Below are positions 48,605 through 60,000 of a stretch of DNA of 64,000 nt, one piece after another (position 1 is the stretch's first letter; the number at the start of each line of letters is the position of its first letter). Origin of the DNA: Chondromyces crocatus. GTDB lineage: Bacteria; Myxococcota_A; Polyangia; Polyangiales; Polyangiaceae. The stretch lies in the NCBI RefSeq assembly GCF_001189295.1, contig NZ_CP012159.1, forward strand, positions 10,249,856-10,313,855. Direction: 5' to 3'. The position numbers were made by a program, and so were the translations under genes. The notes under the pieces are model-generated. The model did no database searches. It saw only the letters and a list, made by a program, of their open reading frames with translations, and was not told the origin of the DNA.

Positions 48605-50656
48605 GTGTCGAGCCGTACCCTCGCTCCCGCGCTGTGCCTGCTCCTTGCTGGTGCCCTCATGGCACCCCCGGCAGCGGCGGTCGAGGTCGGCACCCTCGAC
48701 GGCAAACCCGTCACGCTCGACGTGACGAACACCGCCGTCGTCGATTATCGCTTCGACAACCGCAATGACGATCCGCGCTATCCCACGCGCTACGTCGACG
48801 ACGAGTTCGGCGAGTGGATCGATCGCTTCAACGTGCAGCTCCTCTGGTGGCGCTTCCAGCTCGGCGTCCGCATCGACGCGGCCACCTACTTCATCGTTCC
48901 CTCGGTGGGAGACGCCGAGCTTCAGCGCCTCATCGCCACGAACGAGGTGGCCTTCGGCAGGCCCGCGCTGCTCCGCGAGCTGAACACCCGCTTCCTCAAC
49001 ACCTATTATCCCGCCAAGCTCAACCTCGCCTACAACCAGCCGGGCCTCGAGGTCACCGTCGGCGACTTCTACGCCCAGCTCGGCCGCGGCCTCGTCTTCA
49101 GCGTGCGCAAGCTGGACGAGCTGGCCATCGACACCACGGTGCGCGGCGGGAAGGTGGCTGCCAGCCGGGAGTTCGGACCCGTGCGCCTGGGCAGCACCCT
49201 CTTCGGGGGCCAGATGAACCCCCTGCGCGTCGACGAGGTGAGCGGGCGCCGCCTCCACGGAGACGGCTCTCCGCTGTTCTTCGGCTTCCCCGGCCGCGGC
49301 AGTGTCAATGATCTCGAGAACGTCGAGGCCTACGCCGACAGCCAGGGCAACCCGGTGAACGTCACCCAGCTCGGGCGCCCCAGCTACCTGGAGGACAGCG
49401 TCCTCGGTGGGCGCCTCGAAGGCGGGACCGAGCACGTGCAGCTCGCGCTGAACGGGGCGATGCTCTTCCGCAAGTCCTACGCCCGCGAATACCTCGACTG
49501 CATCGCGCGCGGCGAAGACGAGATCCAGAGCGGCAGCGTGCTGATCACCGGCCGCTGCGCCAACCAGTACCCCGAGTTCACGCGGAACAACCCCGCCCGC
49601 CTTCACGATGCCGTCCGCAATTTCGGCGGCTCGATCAGCGTTCCCTCGCTCGGAGGCCACGGCGATCTCTACGTCGAGGTGGTGGGGCAGCAGCTCCGGG
49701 ACGGCCGCCTCGACTCGACGGGCACCCCGGCCGAAGACCTCTCCGGCTACGCCGTGTACGCCGCGGCGAACGCCCGCGGGGGTCCTCTCTCCGTGTCACT
49801 CGAAGGGAAGCACTACCGGAGCTTCTTCCCGCTCGCAGCCAACATCGATGCCGATCCGGTCTCCGGCATCGGCTTCGGCGCACCGGAGTTCAGCCTCGTC
49901 AACTACAGCCAGCCACCGACCGCCGAGCCCATTTACATCGAGCCCATCGGCGCCCCCAACGTGTGCATCACGGCGGGCCGCTCACGCGTCGACTACCGCT
50001 TCGACCGCGAGACCGCCGTGTACGCATGGCTCGGTCGGTACATCAGCTGGTCCGAGCTGAACCCCGAGAATGCCACCTGTGACACCTCGAAGGGCAACCA
50101 GACGAACGCCTGGGATTACGGCGCCGGGACCGACCTGGAGTTCGAGCGAGGCCGCTCTCACGCCCGCGTCTGGGCCGGCGTCAGGCACACCGAGACCGCT
50201 CAGCCCTACAGCGGCTTCGTCGGTGGCGAGGGCGACATCTTCTACAGCGAGACCTACGTGCGGTACGACATCGTGAAGCACCTGACCGGCCCGTTCTCGC
50301 TGCAGTTTCAGGGTAACCATCGGCGCCGCTACCGCCCCGAGAACTTCGTCAGCTGGTGGATCGAGGGCGAGAACTACACCGCGCTCCAGTGGGCGCCGAA
50401 CCTCGTCGGCATCTTCGGCGTCGAGTACACCTCGCAAGAAGGATGCGAGCCCGGCCGCACCGAAGGGTTCTGCCACTACTTCAACGGCGGCCTTCAGTGG
50501 AAGTCGACGAACCACGAGACGCTCGCCGAGCAGATCTTCGACACCGTCAACCTCTTCGTCGGGCAGCGACGCGGCGGCTTGCGCTGCGTGTCGGGCGTGT
50601 GCCGTTTTTTCCCGCCGCTCGAAGGTGTCCGCCTCGAGCTCGTCTCGCGCTTCTGA
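48605..50656 (+). CDS. outer-membrane beta-barrel protein (DUF6029-like)
   Basis: A 683-residue protein from a GTG start with a signal peptide ending PPAAA. The rest alternates hydrophobic and polar residues in short strands with aromatic girdles (VTVGDFYAQLGRGLVFSVR, RFQLGVRIDAATYF), and ends in the C-terminal Phe (LELVSRF) typical of outer-membrane proteins. The YAQLGRGLVFSVRK stretch recalls the DUF6029 family. Several Cys pairs are present (YLDCIAR...GRC, EGCEPGRTEGFC, LRCVSGVC), which is uncommon in barrels and fits its placement after two thioredoxin genes. Confidence 0.85.
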   Translation: MSSRTLAPALCLLLAGALMAPPAAAVEVGTLDGKPVTLDVTNTAVVDYRFDNRNDDPRYPTRYVDDEFGEWIDRFNVQLLWWRFQLGVRIDAATYFIVPSVGDAELQRLIATNEVAFGRPALLRELNTRFLNTYYPAKLNLAYNQPGLEVTVGDFYAQLGRGLVFSVRKLDELAIDTTVRGGKVAASREFGPVRLGSTLFGGQMNPLRVDEVSGRRLHGDGSPLFFGFPGRGSVNDLENVEAYADSQGNPVNVTQLGRPSYLEDSVLGGRLEGGTEHVQLALNGAMLFRKSYAREYLDCIARGEDEIQSGSVLITGRCANQYPEFTRNNPARLHDAVRNFGGSISVPSLGGHGDLYVEVVGQQLRDGRLDSTGTPAEDLSGYAVYAAANARGGPLSVSLEGKHYRSFFPLAANIDADPVSGIGFGAPEFSLVNYSQPPTAEPIYIEPIGAPNVCITAGRSRVDYRFDRETAVYAWLGRYISWSELNPENATCDTSKGNQTNAWDYGAGTDLEFERGRSHARVWAGVRHTETAQPYSGFVGGEGDIFYSETYVRYDIVKHLTGPFSLQFQGNHRRRYRPENFVSWWIEGENYTALQWAPNLVGIFGVEYTSQEGCEPGRTEGFCHYFNGGLQWKSTNHETLAEQIFDTVNLFVGQRRGGLRCVSGVCRFFPPLEGVRLELVSRF

Positions 50657-50696
50657 CGTCGAGACACGTCGAGGCACACGGCGAGCCCCCCGACGA

Positions 50697-52013
50697 TCAA
50701 CGCCCTGAAAGGATCGCGCAGGCGACCACGGTGCGGACGCGCGGATCGGCATCCGCGAGCAGCGGCGCCGCGCGCCCCCACTCTTCCAGCTCGACGAGGT
50801 GGACACCGGCCTCTTCGCGCAGCCGCGCATCCTTCGAAGGCACGTCGCGCGCAAGGAACGGGACGACCTCCCGCACTCCCGCGCGTGCGAGCATCCCCTT
50901 GGCTTGACTCGCCTGATTCGAGCTTCCCCCCGCGATCTTCAGGAGCTGGGGCATCACGCGCGCTCGGCCGGGGGCCGGCGGCGTCGCCTCGAGGTCACGC
51001 GCCAGAGCGGCCAGCGCCACGACCGGATCCTTGTCGGTCTGCGCCTTCGTCACGACAGCGCGCGCCGTCGGCGCGTCGAGCGGAATGACGCGGAGCGCGT
51101 ACACCCGATCCCGAGTGAGCCCACTCTCGACCGCGCGCACCAGGACGCCCAGCGCATCTGCCGACGCTTCCTGTGCGACAGTGCGGACCAACGCTGCCGC
51201 CGCCGCGATCGCCGGCGCCCCTTGCTGCGTGGCGATCACCCATTGCAGCTCTCGTGTTCCCCCTGCCTCCAGGGACGCTGGCGCAGCCCACGCCTCCACG
51301 ATGCCCTGCCGCAGCGGCTCGTCTCCTCGCACCCACAGATCCTTCAAGGCGAGCACCACCGCCTCGCCTCCGATGCGCGACACCGCCCGGAGCGCGAGGG
51401 AGCGCGCCATCGGGTTCGGATCGTGTCGGGCCACATCGAGGAGAGCCTGTCGATCGTTCGGATCCGCCGTCAGGATCGACGCTCGCAGCGCCGCCGTCCG
51501 CACGTGCTCGTCTCCGTCGAGCAGCCGTGCCCGCCGCATCGGCCCATCCGCCCCCTTCATCAGCGTGCGCGCGTACACCGCGCGGAACCCGCCCTCCACC
51601 TCCAGCGGCCGCTGCGTCATGTCCCGACCGGCATGCTCACGCAGCGTGTCGACGTCCGCGAGTCCACCATCGAGCAGGATCATCGCCGCGAGCGGTGCCA
51701 GAGCGTCTTCCCCGAGCGCGCGCTCGCTCAGCTCCGATCGCAGCGCGCGAGCACAGGGGCGAAGCTCCCGCAGCCGGTGCTCGCCTTCAGGGTAGGCCGC
51801 ACGTCGAACCTCCCCCTCGGCCAGCGCCTGAGCCACCTCACGCGCGTCCTGCGCACCGAAGGCCCCGCGTCGAAGCTCCTCCGCAAGGAGCCCACGCAGC
51901 TCCCCGAGCCGCCCCCCTGCAGCCGCCCGCGCCGGAGCAGAAGCCCCGCACCCGGCAGCGCAAGCGAGCAGAACGCCACCCATCAGGAAATTTCGAACGA
52001 CGGCGCGAAGCAT
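50697..52013 (-). CDS. HEAT-repeat lipoprotein
   Basis: A 438-residue protein with lipobox CAAGC. It consists of short alpha-helical repeats with the HEAT/Armadillo pattern (DGDEHVRTAALRASILTAD, DPNPMARSLALRAVSRIGG, DPVVALAALARDLEA, DADPRVRTVVACAIL). Such proteins usually bind partners through a superhelix. It converges with the beta-barrel gene across 40 bp and could be a partner, though it is on the opposite strand. Confidence 0.85.
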   Translation of the reverse strand: MLRAVVRNFLMGGVLLACAAGCGASAPARAAAGGRLGELRGLLAEELRRGAFGAQDAREVAQALAEGEVRRAAYPEGEHRLRELRPCARALRSELSERALGEDALAPLAAMILLDGGLADVDTLREHAGRDMTQRPLEVEGGFRAVYARTLMKGADGPMRRARLLDGDEHVRTAALRASILTADPNDRQALLDVARHDPNPMARSLALRAVSRIGGEAVVLALKDLWVRGDEPLRQGIVEAWAAPASLEAGGTRELQWVIATQQGAPAIAAAAALVRTVAQEASADALGVLVRAVESGLTRDRVYALRVIPLDAPTARAVVTKAQTDKDPVVALAALARDLEATPPAPGRARVMPQLLKIAGGSSNQASQAKGMLARAGVREVVPFLARDVPSKDARLREEAGVHLVELEEWGRAAPLLADADPRVRTVVACAILSGR

Positions 52014-52162
52014 GCAGACGCTTCATACCGCGGCGATGCGCCGGAGCGAAGCCGACTGGCGCTCCTTCGCGGCCGAGCAGAGGACCGATCCGGGGTGCAC
52101 GGCACGGCGACGTCGGGCGCGTGTTCGTCTAGCCTGGCCCGCCTCGACGCCTCCCCCTCTCC

Positions 52163-53161
52163 ATGCGCATCGACGTCATCGTCAACACGACGGCCCGGAA
52201 GCTCCGGACGAACCCCGCCCTCCTCCGACGCATGGCCACCTCGTGCGGCCGCCATGCCACGCTGCACCCCACACGGACTTCGGCCCAGCTCGGCGCGGTC
52301 TGTCAGTCGATCGCCGACCGCGGCACCGATCTGATCGTCTTTTCCGGTGGGGATGGCAGCTACATGGCTGGCATCACGGCCTTGACCCGGACCCTCGGCG
52401 ACGACGCCCTGCCGCCCATCGCGCTGCTCCCTGGCGGCACCGTCTCCACGGTGGCCCGCAACTGGGGGATGACCGGTGATCCTGCCGAACTCCTGGAGAG
52501 GCTCCTCGACCAGGTCAGACGCGGCACCGCGCCCCTGGACTTCGAGCCGCGCCCGACCTTGCGCGTCCACGCGACCACCACCGAGGGGGTCGAGGCGAGG
52601 ACCGGCTTCATCTTCGGGACGGGCCTCGTCGCCAAGTTCTTCGACCTCTATTACGCCGGCGGCGCCGAGGGCTACACCACCGCGGCCCGGATCACGGCGC
52701 GCGTCCTCCTCGAGTCCTTCTTCGATGGCGCCTATGCGCGTCAGGTCCTCGATCCGCTCCCGTGCCGGATCGAGGTCGACGGACGCCCGCTGGCCCCGGC
52801 CTCCTGGTCCCTCGTCGTCGCCTCCGTGGTCCCCGACCTGGGACTGAACATGCGCGTCACCTACCGCGCGGGCGAAGATCCCCAGCGCCTGCACTGCGTC
52901 GCCAGCCCTCTCCCGTCCCGACAACTGAGCCCGCGCATCACCCGCGTGCTCTCGGGCCGCTCCATCGGCGGCGACGGACATTTCGACGACCTGGCCCACC
53001 GGCTCGCGATCCAGGCCGAAGGTGGCTTCCCCTACATCCTCGACGGCGACCGCCTCCAGGCCCGACGGGTGGAGGTCACCGCGGGCCCCCTTCTCCGTCT
53101 CGTGTCCTCCTCCTCCATGAGGGACAGCGCGAGGGACGGGCCTGGCATGACCCAAAAATGA
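52163..53161 (+). CDS. diacylglycerol/lipid kinase family protein
   Basis: A 332-residue protein with the DAGK catalytic signature: VNTTARKL at the start, S61-GGDGS-Y near residues 61-67 and LLPGGTVSTVARNWG (nucleotide and substrate loop). It phosphorylates a lipid alcohol such as diacylglycerol or a sphingoid base. It is 34 bp upstream of the desaturase and probably cotranscribed, so it belongs to membrane-lipid remodelling. Confidence 0.92.
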   Translation: MRIDVIVNTTARKLRTNPALLRRMATSCGRHATLHPTRTSAQLGAVCQSIADRGTDLIVFSGGDGSYMAGITALTRTLGDDALPPIALLPGGTVSTVARNWGMTGDPAELLERLLDQVRRGTAPLDFEPRPTLRVHATTTEGVEARTGFIFGTGLVAKFFDLYYAGGAEGYTTAARITARVLLESFFDGAYARQVLDPLPCRIEVDGRPLAPASWSLVVASVVPDLGLNMRVTYRAGEDPQRLHCVASPLPSRQLSPRITRVLSGRSIGGDGHFDDLAHRLAIQAEGGFPYILDGDRLQARRVEVTAGPLLRLVSSSSMRDSARDGPGMTQK

Positions 53162-53195
53162 CTCACGCAGGGAGGACCGACGACACGCACCGTCG

Positions 53196-54221
53196 ATGCT
53201 CATCGACCACGTGAGCGACCTCGAAGCCTCCTCCAGTCAGCCATCCAGCCCACCTCCTGCTGCCGGCACCGTCCGGATCGCCGGCCCCAAACCGCCGCCC
53301 ACCTTCGGCCAGTGGGTCAACGTCACGGCCATCCTTCTCATCCACGTGGGCACGGTGATCGCGCTCATGCGTGGCGTGACCTGGAAGCTCGTCGCCCTGG
53401 CCGTCGCCAGCTACGTCGTGCGCATGTTCGCCATCACGGCGGGCTACCACCGCTACTTCTCGCACCGCAGCTACAAGACGAGCCGCGCCTTCCAGCTCTT
53501 CCTCGGCTTCCTCGGCACGACGGCCGTCCAGAAGGGCCCGCTCTGGTGGGCCTCGACCCACCGGGTCCACCACCGCTTCTCGGACACCGAGCGCGACGTC
53601 CACAGCCCCCTGCAGCGCGGCTTCTGGTACTCGCACATGGGCTGGTGGCTCGGCCGTGAGCACGAGCATACCGACCTGGAGAAGGTCCCCGACTTCGCCG
53701 CATACCCCGAGCTGCGCTGGCTCGATCGCAACCACATCGTGGGTCCCGCCGTGCTCATCGCCGGACTCTGGCTCGCTGGCGGCTACGACGCCTTCCTGTG
53801 GGGCTTCGTGGTCTCCACCTGCGCCCTGATGCACGGGACGTTCACCATCAACTCCCTGGCCCACGTCATCGGCCGCCGCCGCTACGCGACCACGGACACC
53901 AGCCGCAACAACTTCGTGCTCGCCCTCATCACCCTCGGCGAGGGGTGGCACAACAACCATCACCACTACATGAACAGCGCCAACCAGGGCTTCTTCTGGT
54001 GGGAGATCGACATCAGCTACTACGTGCTGCGCGCCCTGGAGTCCGTCTCCCTCATCTGGGATGTGCGGCGCCCACCGGCTCAGGTGCTCCGACGCAACCT
54101 GCTTTCGGAGGTCGGTGAGCGCGCCCCACTGCTTCTGAAGCCGAAGAAGCAGAAGACGAGAGAGTTCTCCTCGCCTGTCCCGACCCCCGCCCCTCACGTA
54201 ACCCAGCACACCGCTTCCTGA
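53196..54221 (+). CDS. acyl-CoA/fatty-acid desaturase
   Basis: A 341-residue di-iron membrane enzyme. It has the three His boxes H85-RYFSH90, HRVHHRF near 120-126, and EGWHNNHHHY near 254, with hydrophobic segments between. It introduces a double bond into fatty acyl chains. The start is the ATG at 53196. A hairpin terminator lies 23 bp after the stop. Confidence 0.95.
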   Translation: MLIDHVSDLEASSSQPSSPPPAAGTVRIAGPKPPPTFGQWVNVTAILLIHVGTVIALMRGVTWKLVALAVASYVVRMFAITAGYHRYFSHRSYKTSRAFQLFLGFLGTTAVQKGPLWWASTHRVHHRFSDTERDVHSPLQRGFWYSHMGWWLGREHEHTDLEKVPDFAAYPELRWLDRNHIVGPAVLIAGLWLAGGYDAFLWGFVVSTCALMHGTFTINSLAHVIGRRRYATTDTSRNNFVLALITLGEGWHNNHHHYMNSANQGFFWWEIDISYYVLRALESVSLIWDVRRPPAQVLRRNLLSEVGERAPLLLKPKKQKTREFSSPVPTPAPHVTQHTAS

Positions 54222-54244
54222 CGCTCGCGTCACGGAACGCCCGC

Positions 54245-54280
54245 GGCTCCGACCGTCCAGGTGATGGACGGTACGGAGCC
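54245..54280 (+). terminator. hairpin terminator after the desaturase gene
   Basis: GGCTCCG-A-CCGTCCA pairs with TGGACGG-TA-CGGAGCC around GGTGA, a 14-bp stem with a small internal bulge, 23 bp past the stop. It is the strongest terminator-like stem in this region; no T-tract follows. Confidence 0.65.
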
Positions 54281-54448
54281 CCTCAGCCCTGGCTCGACGC
54301 GGCCACGGCTCGTCACGAGCCCTCCAGCAAGAGCGCGAAGACGAGCAGGTAGGGCATCCCAGACCTAGGGTTCCCGAAGGCTCACAATCAGGACATCACT
54401 CCTCGGGTCCACGACCCACTTTCTCAACGCCAGAGAGCCGACGACGCT

Positions 54449-54870
54449 GGGTCGGAGGACCTAGACCACTAGGTCGGAGGACCTAGACCGCTGGGTCAGA
54501 AGACCCACGCCTCCAGGTCCCTCACCGCCTTCACGGCGACTGGAGATTGAGACATCTCGATCCGCCATCACGTCCAAGGCATCGGAAGACCCAGACCACT
54601 GGGTCGGAGGACCTAGACCACTGGGTCGGAGGACCTAGACCACGGAGTCGGAGGACCCAGGTCTCCAGGTCCCTCACCGCCTTCACGGCGGCCGAGGATC
54701 GAGACCACGCGATCCGCCACCGCCTTCACGGCCTTGGATGACCGAGAGCGCTGGGTCGGAGGACCTGGACGTCCAGGTCACCCACCGCCTGCATGGCGTC
54801 CGATGACCGAGAGCTCTGGGGTCGAGGACCGAGACCTCTGGGTTGGAGGGCCGAGACCCTTGGGTCCACG
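54449..54870. repeat. clustered 22-bp repeats and a 27-bp box
   Basis: Units of the form GGGTCGGAGGACCTAGACCA recur at 54449, 54471, 54493; 54579, 54601, 54623, 54645; 54753; and, more diverged, near 54819 and 54840, at 22-bp spacing inside clusters. Between clusters a box TCCAGGTCCCTCACCGCCTT, extended by CACGGCG, is identical at 54512-54538 and 54664-54690 and diverged at 54772-54798. Each unit contains GGTC and GACC arms, so it is partly palindromic. Confidence 0.9.
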
Positions 54871-54928
54871 ACCGCCTCTACGGCGTCGGGTCCCTTCGAG
54901 GGTCCCGTCGTTCGACGAGTCTGCTGGA

Positions 54929-57028
<2,100 letters not shown>

Positions 57029-60000
57029 TCACAGGCCGACGACCAACCGCTGACCAAATGCGCGGTCGACCGTCTCGCAGAACGCAAGAAATTCCTTGTA
57101 CTCGGCCGGTGTGATGCGCGCCTTCGAGAGGTTGAGCCGACTCTTCACCACCACCTTGCTCGGCGTCTCCTCGACCGTGATGGCGAAGCTGCCGAACGGC
57201 GAGTCCACGTTCTGCACGAGCGGCATGCGGAGCACGCGCATGTTCGCAGGCAAAATGAACGTCCACTCTTCCTCTCGCGACGTGAGGGAGGACAGGACGA
57301 GGTCGAGCTTGCGGGTCGACAGCGAGCCATAGTCCGCGGCCATGTTTTGCTGCGGGACGGCGGGGACCGAGAGTTTGTCGCCCTCACGCCTTCCCAGCGA
57401 GGCGATCTGCCCGCGTGCGCGCAACTGGACGGGCTTCTCGATGTCCTCCAAGTCGCTCACGTCGAGTCCGTTCTTTCCCGCGAGCAGGTCGACCGTCCCG
57501 AAGTCGGATGCGATGTCCTGCGCCACCCGAGCGCGCCGCGTCCCTTCGGCCATGAACCGGGTTCGCCACTGGGGAGCGAAGACGCCGGTGACCTCGGTCT
57601 CGACCTTCAGGCGCGCAGACGTGTCGGTGGAGAGAACCAGCTCGACGTGCCGTCGCAGCACCGATGCGGAAGGTGGGGGCTGCGGCAGACGAACGAGCTT
57701 CGGTTTTCCTTCGTTGATCTGGAGAGCGATGGCGCCTCGATCCATCGCGGGCAGCTCCATCGAGCCCGTGTGCTCGGCGGTGCCGTCGAGGTAGAGGTCG
57801 AGGGAGGGGACATACGCGATGGCGTGATCGAAGGGCGAGAGCCCTGCCGGCTCGGACGGGATGAGGCCGCGGAGGCCGGTGCGCACGAGGACGATGGTGG
57901 AGGGGATGCCCAGCTCTCTGAGCATGGTGACGATGAGGGTCGCCTTGTCCTTGCAGTCACCCCACCCGCGGGCGAGCGTCTGGGCCGCTCGACGAGGTCG
58001 GATCCCTTCGAGGCCGAACTCCAGCGCGACGTAGCGCGCCTCGGTCGCGTACTTGTAGACCGCGCGGACCTTGCTCCGATCGTCGGTGAGGCCCGCCGTG
58101 ATCTCGCGGGTCTTCTTGCGCACCTCGTCGTCGACGTCGAACTGATGCCGGACCAGGCCCCAGTACCAGGTGCCCACGTCGTCCCATGATTTGAACGTGG
58201 AGACGTGGATGTGCCCGAGCACCTCCGCCCAGGCAGGCATGCCAGGCTCGGGCGCGAGCGGCGGGAGCTGGTTCGCGACCATGCGGTAGATGCGCTGGTC
58301 GGAGGTCTCCTTCACATCGCGGGTGAGGCCGGGAAGGCCCGTGGCCCGGACGTCGAACCACTTCGCTTTCGGCGTGATCAGCACGTACTCGCTGCTCCCC
58401 ACCGGCTCGTCGCTCTGGAGGTACTCGATCTCGCCGAAGTGATCGGCCATCTCGTTGCGCGGGCTGACGTCCTCGATGCGGTAGCGCAGCTCGACGACGT
58501 CCCCGGCGTTGAGGCGAGGGAAGCTGACGTAGAAGGTGCGCGCCGACGTGTACATCGAGATGTCGGGGTTGTTCACGGCGCCCTCGCCGTTCTCGATGGC
58601 CTCGTCGACCTTGCCATCGCGGCGGAACACCCGCGCCGCACGCACCGTCACCACCTGTCGATCCCCCTGGTAGTCGAAGGTGTACTGGCGGGCACGCGCG
58701 GCGGCTTCGTCGGTGAGGGGCTGGAAGACGACCTGCTTGAAGCGGCTCGCCAGACCGTTGGGAAACACGGTGGTGACGGTGAGGTTCCGGAGGGTCCGGC
58801 GCGGGTACGACTTCCCGGCGGCCTCGCGGAGGCGGAGAAACTGCTCGGGCGTCCACGCGTACGCCTCGTCGGCGCGCGGCTTGGCGGGAGCGAGGTTCTC
58901 GATGTACTCCCGCACGTCCTTCGCCTGGGGGCTGATCGAGGTGATCAGCCGCAGGGTCTCGAGCTGCTTCGCGCGATCTCCTCGGTCGCCGAAGTGGTCC
59001 GACAAGAGGCGCAGCGTCGCGAGGTCTTCCGGGGCGAGAGCGCGGGCCGCTTCGAGCGAGGCGAGGGCGCGATCCCGCTGGCCGAGCGCGCCATAGGCCC
59101 GGGCCGCCACGGTCTGAGACCAGACCGCGTCGTGCTCCACGGCGAGGAAGCGATCGAGCCAGCGTTTCGCTCCACCGTCGTCGTGACGCGCCACGGCCAG
59201 GTCGACGAGGTCGATGAGCAAGGGCGAGTCGTCGAAGCGGAGCGCCGCGTGGCGCGCCTCGACTTCGGAGGCCTCCCGATCGCGCCCCAGGGAGCGGAGC
59301 TGAGAGGTGTAGGCACGCAGCAGAGAGACGCTCTGGGGCTGGCGGTTGACCGCATCCTCCAGGATGGAGAGCGCCGTCCGCTGCAGACCCGCTTGTGTGT
59401 AGAGATCGGCGAAGCCGAGGAGGCCGATGGCGTGGTCCGGTTGCAGGGCGAGGATGCGCTCGTAGATCGGGACGGCATCACGCCAGTTGGGCCCCGTCTG
59501 CGCCAGACGCGCCTCCGCGAGCAAGATCTCGATGTCGTCGGTCGTCGTGAGCGCAGCCGCCCGCTGCACCCACATGCTTTGCTGATTTCGATCCTCGGCG
59601 AGCTGCCCCGCGAGGAGGTAGCGCCGGACGGTGGGCTCCGCCTCGGCCGCACGGCGAGCGAGATCGCGCGCCTGGTGCGTCCCCTCGGCGTCACCACCGG
59701 TGAGCATCAGGTAACGCGCGAAGGCCTCGGTGATCCGGGGCGAAGGTCGCCCCTCGGAGGCGCTCTCGAACGCCTGCTGCGCTCCCAGGAGGCTCGACCT
59801 GGGCTTCTGCGCAGCGCGAGGAGCAGGAGCTTGCGGAGCCGTCGCCGGTTGCGTCTCCAGCTCCGCAGAGACCTCGACGTTCGGATCCGGGGCGCCCTTG
59901 TCGTCCGCGACGCGGAGGGCGAACTTGGGAGCGGACGCCGATCCGCACACCTTGATGGTGAGACGCCCGTAGCCCGACCCGAGCGAGGCGACGGTCGCGT

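Larger units (their letters stand above)
54222..54928. other. 707-bp spacer with terminator and clustered repeats
   Basis: No coding signal. It holds the hairpin at 54245-54280 and, from 54449 to about 54870, clustered 22-bp repeats plus a 27-bp box, each listed separately. The neighbouring genes converge on it. Confidence 0.8.

Noticed and set aside
54449-54870. CRISPR array
   Set aside because: Units are directly adjacent with 22-bp period and have no unique spacers of constant length; no cas genes nearby.
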